A stretch of DNA of 64,000 nt, taken from positions 95,257,322 to 95,321,321 of the forward strand of contig NC_053035.3 in the NCBI RefSeq assembly GCF_002575655.3, read 5' to 3'. Made by a program: the position numbers and the translations under genes. The stretch's first letter is position 1, and each line of letters opens with the position of its first letter. Below are positions 22,286 through 31,320 of the stretch, piece after piece. This DNA comes from Aegilops tauschii subsp. strangulata (Eukaryota; Streptophyta; Magnoliopsida; Poales; Poaceae). The notes below the pieces were generated by a model that ran no database searches, was not told where the DNA came from, and saw only the letters and a program-made list of their open reading frames with translations.

Positions 22286-23966
22286 ATGGCCGCCGCCGAC
22301 CCAGTCCGCGACGGGCAGACGGCCCTCGCGCTCCGCCTCGTCAAGCACCTCGCGGCCGCGGACGCGGACGCCGCCGCTAAGAACGTCGCGTTCTCGCCCG
22401 TATCCATCCACGCTGGCCTCGCGCTGGTGGCCGCGGGTGCGGGCGGCGCCACGCGGGCCCAGCTGCTCAGCTTCCTCGGCGCGCCGACGGCGGACGGCCT
22501 CGCTGCCTTCGGTCGCCTCGTCGCCGACCGCGTCCTGGCCGACAAGGCGGGCTCTGGCGGGCCGCGCGTGCTCTTCGGCGGCGGCGTCTGGATCGACGCC
22601 TCGCGCGGCGGGCTCAATGAGGCGTTCAAGGAGGTCGCCGCCAAGTCCTACAAGTCCGAGACCCGCACCGTCAGCTTCATCGATGAGGTTAGTAGAGGCG
22701 ATTGTTTGTGCTCTGGAACCCTAACCTCCTACTCCAGCCAAATCTTTAGTAGAATTAATATGGATCAATACTCGAGGCAAATCTGTAGTAGAATTAATAT
22801 GGATCTGTGGACAATCATGAACGGGATGTCGTTGAACATTTTTTTTCGACATGACAAATCCTAACAAACAAGGCAACAATCTTCTAATTTTTATTTATTT
22901 TTCTTTGAGAACGTCTTCGAATTAATCTTAATCAAATCATTAGAAACAATCTTCTAAACTTATTTTTTCTTTGAGAACATGTTCTAATTAATGTTAATCA
23001 GCTGGCCATTGGGTGAAAGAAACGTGTGTTTACAGTTTCACGTAAACTTCTGCACATTTGGTATAAACTGAACTGAAATCATATTGATGGTTACTGTATG
23101 TTCAGCCGGAGGAAGCAGTGTAGACGATCAACCGCTGGGTGAAGAAGGCGACCAACAACCTCATCGACTCCATGATCTCACGCAGCGACATCACCGCCGA
23201 CGCCAACCTCGTGCTCGCCAACGCGGTCTACTTCAAGGGCAGCTGGCTCAATCCCTTCAACGTTTGCCACACGTCATCGGGCAAATTCCACCGGCTTGAT
23301 GGGAGCCACGTCGAGGCAGCGTTCATGTACGAGCTCAAGACCATGTCCATCTCGTGCATGGACGGCTTCAAGGTCCTCAAGCTCCCCTACGGCCCGGAGG
23401 GGGAATATGAACCGGCGCCAGAGGGGCTTCCCTACAAGATCTACCGTGGCCCACGGGCCAGCTCCGTCAAGACGCCTCTGGGCGACGACGCCACCCAGTT
23501 CTCCATGTTTGTCTTCCTCCCGGACGAGCGCGACGGCATGGCCACCATGGTGGACGTGATCACCGCGGCACCTGGGTACCTCTACAGCGTCCTGCCCACG
23601 GAAACCAAGCTAGTCCAAATCAACCTCCCCAAGTTCGAGGTGTCATTGGACTGGGACCTTGGGAGTGACCTCCGTCGACTAGGCCTCACGCTGCCCTTCT
23701 CGCGGAAGGTCGGCGACCTGCGAGGCATGTACAAGAAGGACGACGGGCGGCCGACCTTCCTGACCAAGGTTGCGCACAAGGCGATCATCAAGGTGAATGA
23801 GGAAGGGACCGAGGCGGCTGCGGTCATGACGGCCTTGAGTGGCGGCGGACCAATGCCGGACCATGTGGAGTTCATCGCTGACCATCCGTTCACGTTCATC
23901 ATCATGGAGGAGCGCTCAGGGGTGATCGTGTTCGCCGGCCACGTCCTCGACCCTACCTGCAAGTGA
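22286..23966 (+). CDS. Serpin (plant serpin-Z family), two exons, in-frame TAG near the exon 2 start
   Basis: Exon 1 is 22286-22687 (134 codons, phase 0, donor GTTAGT). Exon 2 by the best acceptor (ttcag) starts at 23106 and ends at TGA 23964-23966. Serpin marks are NVAFSPVSIHAGLALVAAGA, NAVYFKGSW, FSMFVFLPDERDG, the hinge EEGTEAAAV and the C-terminal F-GHVLDP. Length would be 420 aa against about 390-400 for plant serpins, because an extra stretch of about 25 residues (after KLPYGPEG) sits before the FSMFVFLPD strand. Five codons into exon 2 is TAG (23121-23123). Either the gene is a pseudogene, or the AG of that TAG is the real acceptor, giving an exon 2 start at 23124 in the same phase and a 414-aa protein. 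Plant serpins trap serine or cysteine proteases, mostly in the cytosol; there is no signal peptide here. Confidence 0.8.
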
Positions 23967-24293
23967 TCACGTCGAGATCCCAAGCGCAGGCTATTTCTTT
24001 TTTGCATACTGAACTTAAATCGACCGTATTACGTTGTTTCTGAAATCTGAATTGATGGTGATGGGTCCTTTTGCTCTGCTCCTTGCTTTTCGTTTTTTTC
24101 GTTGATACTAGTAACTGGGGGTTACATGTTAGGCAACAACATTACAGACGCAGCAAACACCGAGGTGAATAGGGTTAGCACAGGCCGCCATACGTACCCT
24201 TGCTTCACTACCTACTGACGGCGCCGTGGCAGTAGCTAGTTCGCAAGTTAAAGGAATTGAACAAAGATGTTAGGGACAAGAGGAAGGGAACTA
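23967..24293. other. Serpin 3' flank
   Basis: Presumed 3' UTR and intergenic DNA. I see no gene or repeat before the Stowaway element. Confidence 0.4.
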
Positions 24294-24362
24294 CTCCCTC
24301 CGTACTCAGTTTTATACTAACTTTAGTACAAAGTTGAGTCATCTATTTTGAAACGGAGGGAG
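24294..24362. mobile_element. Short Stowaway MITE
   Basis: A 69-bp element with ends CTCCCTCCGT / ACGGAGGGAG and TA duplications at 24292-24293 and 24363-24364. Almost the whole element can fold back on itself. Confidence 0.9.
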
Positions 24363-24496
24363 TATCAAGTACTGTATGTTATAATGTTACTGATCTGATT
24401 CAGCTTGTGCTGAGCGTTCAGTTTTTCATACGGCGTCAAAATAGTATCTGTATACGCATTAGGCAGGCAACACTGCACATGCAAATCCTTAGCAGC

Positions 24497-25073
24497 GTGT
24501 TTGGCTACAATGGAGGAAGGGGAATGGAAGTTTAGAGGTGGAATTTATCAGGAGATTAGGCATGGGAAGTTGGTTTTTAGTCTCAAAACCATGTTTATTG
24601 TATGTTGGAATTAGGCTGGTCACAATGGGAGGAACTTAGGAGTAACATCACACACTCCAATACAACTTTGCTTATGTGGCACATATTTAATGAAGAGAGA
24701 GGTGCTTGTGGTAACTAGCTAAGTTACCGGAACATCACACACTCTAAGAAACAATGAGTCTATAACCTAATAAATACATCGTTGCATGACACTACATAGA
24801 TGTTTCTACTCACTATGAAGGTAGTAACATAGTCTAGGGAAGTGTGTAAGTTACTAGCTTATGTTCTTGCCTATTGTGACCAGCCTTAGTAGGAGGAATC
24901 TAACATCCCACCTGAATTAACATGCAGAGAGCAGAGAAGAGATATGTAACAACCAGCTTCCTCAACTCCCTAACCTCCAACCAAAAAATGGATTAAATGT
25001 TTCGTACATCGTACCCCTCAATTTCTCATTTTGTGCCACTAATTCCCTCCAACCAAGCAAAGCCATAGGTGTA
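24497..25073. mobile_element. MITE copy 2 (same family as 21892-22209), split by a Tourist MITE
   Basis: It begins GTGTTTGGCT and ends near CCAACCAAGC. It shares with copy 1 the stretches 'ggggaatgg', 'catgggaagt' and 'tggtttttag'/'tagatttttac' in the same order. A 272-bp Tourist element is inserted at 24614. Together with copy 1 it brackets the serpin gene. Confidence 0.5.
24614..24885. mobile_element. Tourist-type (PIF/Harbinger) MITE
   Basis: A 272-bp element with perfect 13-bp terminal inverted repeats (ggctggtcacaat ... attgtgaccagcc) and the 3-bp target duplication TTA (24611-24613 and 24886-24888), as is usual for PIF/Harbinger MITEs. It is non-coding. Confidence 0.92.
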
Positions 25074-25389
25074 GTATAATCCAACAGTGTTGGCGCACAC
25101 AAAAGCATATGAACTCAACAAACACGATACATTTTCGGAAGGAAAAAAATAGAGTGATCTGCTCGTGGTGGGAAGTTCATAACAAAAATAATGTTTCATG
25201 ACAAAATCCTGAAACATCTAGAGAAAGAGTAAATTCACACAAAAATAAATGTGCAAATATGCATTTACCTTGAAGATGTATAGAGCATCAGAAGCAATAC
25301 TGAAGTTGTCTGTCAAACAAAAAAGAATCAAATTTGGAGCTCAACATACTCAAAAAATAGCTCAAAGCTTTGGATTTTGACGTGCGAGC

Positions 25390-25560
25390 CCCAACTATGG
25401 GAACACATGGGTCTTTGATCGCCCATCACAATCTGGACCATGTTGCGGTCACTCGTTGCAACATAGACCATGTTGCGGTCACCTTTTTTTTAGACAAATG
25501 TTGCGATCACCTTCAGCTTGCATGACGTTGCAAAACACATGGGCCTTTGGTCACCCGTTG
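25390..25560. repeat. Tandem repeat with 'accatgttgcggtcac' motif, left part
   Basis: Degenerate copies of a unit of roughly 70 bp containing 'gttgcaacat', 'gaccatgttgcggtcac' and 'tgcatgacgttgcaaaacacatgggcctttggtc'-like parts. The array is cut by the LTR element at 25561 and continues at 29915. 25074-25389 before it shows no gene. Confidence 0.7.
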
Positions 25561-25950
25561 TGTTAGAGTTGTGTCGAATATTGTGTACAAGATAGGTTAC
25601 AGTTGGACTTGTAGTTGTATAGTGTTTAGATATGATATGGAGTCGTGTCCTAGGAGAACTCTTGTATCCTAGGTCTCTCATATATAGCGGGGATAGACAC
25701 ACGATGTAACCTATGCCAACATAATAGCACAGGAACAGAAGGGGGGGCCGGCGGCGTGTGCCGGCGGCCTGTGCCGGCGCCCGGGTGGCCGGTGTGCGGT
25801 ATTGTGATGGTGTCACGGGGAGGAGCGCCCGTAGTCAGGCCCCAGGGATGTAGCCATATCGGTGAACCTCGTTAACAAATCTTGGTGTCGTGCTCGTGTG
25901 ATTGTTTGGTCCTCGAATGATCGACGGTATGCCTCGGATTTATTCTAACA
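25561..25950 (+). repeat. TRIM 5' LTR
   Basis: 390 bp with TGTTAG...CTAACA ends. It differs from the 3' copy by an extra 'ggcctgtgccggc'-type unit in the GC-rich part near 25760 and scattered substitutions. Confidence 0.88.
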
Positions 25951-25966
25951 AGTGGTATCAGAGCTA
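25951..25966 (+). other. Primer-binding site of the TRIM
   Basis: AGTGGTATCAGAGCTA directly behind the 5' LTR. TGGTATCAGAGC is the usual complement to the 3' end of initiator-Met tRNA in plant LTR elements. Confidence 0.85.
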
Positions 25967-27094
25967 GGTTGATTGAAGGTTGCTGGATTGTTGATCTCGA
26001 GGAGAAGCGAAAGAATTCATGGAAGCAGTCGAGTTGGTCACGTGTAGCGACGGAAAGTTTCGACTTGCGGTGAAGATATTTTTGCTTGTGCTAGCGATTG
26101 GAAGCGGCGACGGCTTAATGTGCGACAGCAGCAGGCATCTAGGGCGCGCTTGGATGGGCTGGCAACGGGCCGGTCGGGTGCTTGTGGTAGCTTCAGGCAG
26201 CGTGGCCGACAAGGCTAGGATGTGGTCAGGTGCGAGCTGCAGGCACGGCGGCAGCCCTTGCGTGGTGTGCACGTGTGATTTGTTTTGGAAACAAAAGAAC
26301 ACAGAGAGAGGCACGAGAGCAGATCGATTTGGCAGAATAATCCATCAGCGATACAACATTGAAATTAGCGGCAGGCTTTGACAAGTAGCACTTGCATCGG
26401 GTTGTGTCTGACGGCAAGCAGAACATCAAGGCAGCAGTCCATTGGTTTTTTGGTGAAGCATGAGTACTAGTACTGGAGCTCTCGTGAGGGGCAAATTGTG
26501 TTTATTGCTGCTTGCACACGCGTAAGTGTACTACAAGGAGTTTGGGCTTTGCTAAATGCACGCGGATTGCATGGCATAATTTCTCGAAGCTTGGATATAT
26601 TTCTCTCGCAGGGCTAGCCATACAAAGAATCATGGCGCTAATGGGTACCGGATTTGAGGTGAAGTTTGACAGGACTGGAAACCTTGGGTTATGGCAGACA
26701 TGGGTGAAAGATTGTTGGTGTGACAGGGATGCTTGAAGGTGTTGCGGGAAGCCAAGCCAGCTAAGACGGAATTATCATGTGATGGATGGAAATTCACGGA
26801 AGACGATTTGGGAGCCTCGACCGTGTCATGTAGCCGGACAAGTTCGGCTGGGTCAGACTAGATAGTCTGACGGATCGACGTGTGTCGGTTGGAACAGAAG
26901 ACAGTGGTAGGATCGGCGACATTGACATACGAGCGTGAAGCTGATAGTGACCGACTTCTGGGGCGTGGAAACACGTGGCGCATGCCCGAGGCTTGTGCGG
27001 CTTCGACAAGACTATGGCGCGGGATTGATTCAAGATGGTGTATACATGGAGCTTGAAGTCGATGAGGCGCGTGGGTGGACTGATCATCTACCAT
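25967..27094 (+). other. TRIM internal DNA, left part
   Basis: Internal non-coding DNA between the primer-binding site and the solo LTR. A 120-codon frame at 26019 has no recognisable domain and I do not call it a gene. It continues at 28823-29537 beyond the solo LTR, likewise without a coding motif. Confidence 0.6.
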
Positions 27095-27099
27095 GGAGT

Positions 27100-28817
27100 T
27101 GTTGGAAATATGCCCTAGAGGCAATAATAAAATGGTTATTATTGTATTTCCTTGTTCATGATAATTGTCTATTGTTCATGCTATAATTGTATTAACTGGA
27201 AACCGTAATACATGTGTGAATACATAGACCACAACATGTCCCTAGTAAGCCTCTAGTTGACTAGCTCGTTGACCAATAGATGGTTATGGTTTCCTGACCA
27301 TGGACATTGGATGTTATTGATAACGGGATCACATCATTAGGAGAATGATGTGATGGACAAGACCCAATCCTAAGCATAGCACAAGATCGTGTAGTTCGTT
27401 TGTAAGAGCTTTTCTAATGTCAAGTATCGTTTCCTTAGACCATGAGATTGTGCAACTCCCGGATACCGTAGGAATGCTTTGGGTGTACCAAACGTCACAA
27501 CGTAACTGGGTGGCTATAAAGGTGCACTACAGGTATCTCCGAAAGTGTCTGTTGGGTTGGCACGAATCGAGACTGGGATTTTTCACTCCGTATGACGGAG
27601 AGGTATCTCTGTGCCCACTCGGTAATGCATCATCATAATGAGCTCAATGTGACTAATGAGTTAGCCACGGGGTCATGCGTTACGAAACGAGTAAAGAGAC
27701 TTGCCGGTAACGAGATTGAACGAGGTATTGGGATACCGACGATCGAATCTCGGGCAAGTAACATACCAATGGACAAAGGGAATTGTATACGGGATTGATT
27801 GAATCCCCGACATCGTGGTTCATCCGATGAGATCATCGTGGAACATGTGGGAGCCAATATGGGTATCCAGATCCCGCTATTGGTTATTGGCCGGAGGGGT
27901 GTCTCGGTCATGTCTGCATGGTTCCCGAACCCGTAGGGTCTACACACTTAAGGTTCGGTGACGCTAGAGTTGTTATGGGAAATAGTATGTGGTTACCGAA
28001 GGTTGTTCGGAGTCCCGGATGAGATCTCGGACGTCACGAGGAGTTCCGGAATGGTCCGAAGACGAAGATTTATATATGGGAAGTCCTTATTCTGTCGCCG
28101 GAAGTGTTCGGGGGTATATCGGTATTGTACCGGGGCCACCGAAAGGGTTCCGGGGGTCCACCGGGAGGGTCCACCTGCCCCGGAGGGCCCTATGGGCCGA
28201 ATATAGAGGGGAACCAGCCCCTAGGTGGGTTGGGCGCCAAACCCCCTAGGGCCCATGCGCCTAGGGTTGGGGGGGAAACCCTAAAGGGGGCGCCCCCCTT
28301 GGCTTGGGGGGCAAGCCTCCCCCCCTTGGCCGCCGCCCCCCCTCTAGATCCATCTGGAGGGGGCCGGCCCCCCTCTCCCTTGCCCCTATAAATAGAGGGG
28401 GTGGGAGGGCAGCCGCACCCCTGACAAGGCGCAGCCCTCTCCTCCTCCAACTCCTCCTCCTCCGTAGTGCTTAGCGAAGCTCTGCCAGAGAACCACGAGC
28501 TCCATTGCCACCATGCCGTCGTGCTGCTGGAGTTCTCCCTCAACTTCTCCTCTCCCCTTGCTGGATCAAGAAGGAGGAGACGTCCCCGGGCTGTACGTGT
28601 GTTGAACGCGGAGGCGCCGTCCGTTCGGCGCTAGATCGGATCTTCTGCGATTTGAATCGCCGTGAGTACGACTCCATCAACCGCGTTCTTGTAACGCTTC
28701 CGCTTAGCGATCTTCAAGGCTATGAAGATGCACTCCCTCTCTCTCGTTGCTAGCATCTCCTAGATTGATCTTGGTGACACGTAGGAAAATTTTGAATTAT
28801 TGCTACGTTCCCCAACA
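27100..28817 (+). mobile_element. Angela-type solo LTR
   Basis: A single 1718-bp LTR, TGTTGGAAATATGCCC to CCCCAACA, with a perfect 5-bp target duplication GGAGT on both sides (27095-27099 and 28818-28822). It has no internal domain, so it is the product of recombination between the two LTRs of a former full element. It is homologous to the LTRs at 6441 and 13472 but clearly diverged from them. It is inserted in the TRIM internal region. Confidence 0.93.
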
Positions 28818-29537
28818 GGAGTCATGTTGAAGGTGGAGCTGGATTGAGGGGCTACGGCGTAAGTGCACAGAGAGTCGAAGCCTATTCGGCAGTGGGGAAA
28901 AAGCGAGGGACACGTAGCTCGGACTGGAGCCCAGTAGTCTGATGGAAGCGTGAAACTCGTCATCGGTCGATGATGATCGGTGGTACTCTGCAGTGGGGGT
29001 TGAGTGGTGTGGGTTCGTGACCCTTGAGACTCGACCGAGACAGCGGAGGCTCGACGCGGTAATAGCGGTGAGGCGTGTGGTATGCACGGGGCATGGAGAC
29101 GGGCCAGGGCTCTAGTGGTCATACATGTGGTGAGACAACTGCGAATTTGACTCGGTATGACTACAAGCAATGGTGAAATTCCTTCAAGTTTCAGACATGG
29201 CGGTCAAGAAAGGAGCAGTGATGTTGAGTTCAGGTAACTTTTATGTGTGACACCCAATATGTGAGTTGTTCACTTTCACGCAGGTCAGTGATCGGTGTGT
29301 GATGGCGTTGACGGATACTCTGGAAGTTGGGAGCACGGACTAGAGTAACAAGGAACTTAATTTTGCTCGCGTGTTGACTGTGGTCAAGAAAAGAAGGGAC
29401 TACAAGTTACAGGTGGAGTCACATGGAGTCTTTGGAGTAGCAGCGGTGCTCATGGGATAAGCTCAAGTTCAATGTACATGGAAGTTTGACGCATTGACGA
29501 ATTCAAGGTGGTGAAGAATATTCGCCAAGGTGAAGTT

Positions 29538-29914
29538 TGTTAGAGTTGTGTCGAATATTGTGTACAAGGTAGGTTACAGTTGGACTTGTAGTTGTATTGT
29601 GTTTAGATATGATATGGAGTCGTGTCCTAGTAGGACACTTGTATCCTAGGTCTCTCATATATAGCGGGGATAGACACACGATGTAACATATGCCAACATA
29701 ATAGCACAGGCACGCAAGGGGGAGCCGGCGGCGTGTGCCGGCGCCCGGGTGGCCGGTGTGTGGTATTGTGATGGTGTCACGGGGAGGAGCGCCCATAGTC
29801 AGGCCCCGGGGATGTAGCCATATCGGTGAACCTCGTTAACAAATCTCGGTGTCGTGCTTGTGTGATTGCTTGGTCCTCGGATGATCGACGGTATGCCTTG
29901 AATTTATTCTAACA
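29538..29914 (+). repeat. TRIM 3' LTR
   Basis: 377 bp, TGTTAGAGTTGTG to TTATTCTAACA, preceded by GCCAAGGTGAAGTT as the polypurine tract. Confidence 0.88.
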
Positions 29915-30065
29915 CATTGCAACATGGACCACGATGCGCTCACCTCCAGTTTGCATGACGTTGCAAAATACATGTGGCTTTTGTCACCCATTGCAACATG
30001 GACCATGTTGCGGTCGCCTCCAGTTTGCATGACGTTTCAGAACACGTGGGCCTCTGCAAAACACC
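29915..30065. repeat. Tandem repeat, right part of the array cut by the TRIM
   Basis: Two further units with 'cattgcaacatggacca', 'gctcacctccagtttgcatgacgttgc' and 'cacccattgcaac' motifs, continuing the array at 25390-25560. Confidence 0.7.
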
Positions 30066-30989
30066 GTTCACGCGTGGTGAGGGCACGTTGCCACCGCAAA
30101 ATAAGCAATGTTGCAACCCCCAACGACCTCTACAACCATCATGCATTGGCGAGCACCCTTACAGCACTGATAGACACACGTGCGGCTTCGACGAGATCCC
30201 ACTTGCAACACTAGCAGCAGGTAACATGCTTGCATCACCCTCAAGCAACACTGGTCGACGATTTCGCATAGCATTCGTCGCCTCTCACCAGCACCTCTTA
30301 CCAGCAGTGTGTGCAAGAGTACCACTACCGAGTGAGAGAGAACAAGGAGGGAAGGTGCATGATTCTTGGGAGCACCAGTTCATCGAAGGGGATGGCGCTC
30401 CGAGGAGAAAGAGGCAACGCTCCCCGAAAGGAAGGGGTGCTTGGGGAGAGAGGGGCAAAGGGGACGAAAGGAAGGAGGCGGGAGGCTCAGCTGGGCCGAG
30501 AAGATAAGATAAAAAGGGCATAAGCGATGTGTTTGTCCCACGGGGACACATGGAGTAAGGGGAAGGAGACAGATGATACGTGAGAATCAGTTGGTCTAAA
30601 AGAAGCATTTTCCTAAATAAATTCGTTGTTTTTTGGTGTATACATGGGTTGTATATGCGTTGGACGCTCACAGCAAATCTATGGGGTTCACTTCATATTA
30701 TTTTTTAAGAACAACATTCTGTTAACTTCAATTGAGAAATTTTTCTGCTTTTGTATTGTATAATATTCTGTCACATGCTTCATATGTTTTATTTTTTAAA
30801 ATTACAAATCGAAAGCACTTTACATTTACTTTAGCATTAGGTTCTAGTTATTTTATTTTATTTTATTTTATGAAACACAGTACAGAAGCATGGCCCAGGG
30901 CCTATTTACGCAGAAAGCCCAATTAAAAATAACCATGTAGGTAGCAGGCTCAGAATTATCTAACCCACACACCACTGGAATACTATATA
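30066..30989. other. Intergenic, unclassified
   Basis: GC-richer DNA to 30560 (purine-rich, with overlapping chance frames on both strands), then AT-rich DNA to the Stowaway element. I see no recognisable gene or transposon end. Confidence 0.4.
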
Positions 30990-31226
30990 CTCCCTTCATT
31001 CCAAAATATAGTGCGCCCACGCTTCTTAAGGTCCAACTTTAACCATAAATTTAACCAACGAGACCGACTGCGGCGAAAGAAAAAATTATATAATCGAAAA
31101 CTTCTTTCGAATACGAATTTACTGGTATAATTTTTGCTCCCGTCACAATCCGTCTCATTGGCTAAATTTACGGTTAAAGTTGAAGCACGGGAATAGAGAA
31201 AACACTATATTTTGGAACGGATGGAG
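30990..31226. mobile_element. Stowaway MITE upstream of FolD
   Basis: A 237-bp element, CTCCCTTCATTCC to GGAACGGATGGAG, with TA on both sides (30988-30989 and 31227-31228). The arms 'ccaaaatatagtg' and 'cactatattttgg' pair perfectly. It ends only 95 bp before the FolD start codon. Confidence 0.9.
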
Positions 31227-31320
31227 TACTGTATATTAGCCTAAAAACAACAGAAAACAGCACTCGAATCTCAGTCGTCGTCGCTGCAAGGAGAGAGAGA
31301 GAGAATCTAGTGCTACCCCA

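Larger units (their letters stand above)
25561..29914 (+). mobile_element. Non-autonomous short-LTR retrotransposon (TRIM, Veju-like)
   Basis: LTRs at 25561-25950 (390 bp) and 29538-29914 (377 bp) start TGTTAGAGTTGTG and end TTATTCTAACA. The first is followed by the primer-binding site TGGTATCAGAGC (25953-25964); the second is preceded by a purine-rich tract. Flanks cgttg (25556-25560) and cattg (29915-29919) are a 5-bp target duplication with one change. Without the solo LTR inserted at 27100 the element is about 2.6 kb. No gag or pol motif is present; the open frames inside are short and featureless. The size of element and LTR fits the Triticeae TRIM Veju, but I have not compared the sequence itself. 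Confidence 0.8.

Noticed and set aside
26019..26381. 120-codon frame inside the TRIM
   Set aside because: No domain, atypical composition, placed directly behind a primer-binding site; such elements are non-coding.
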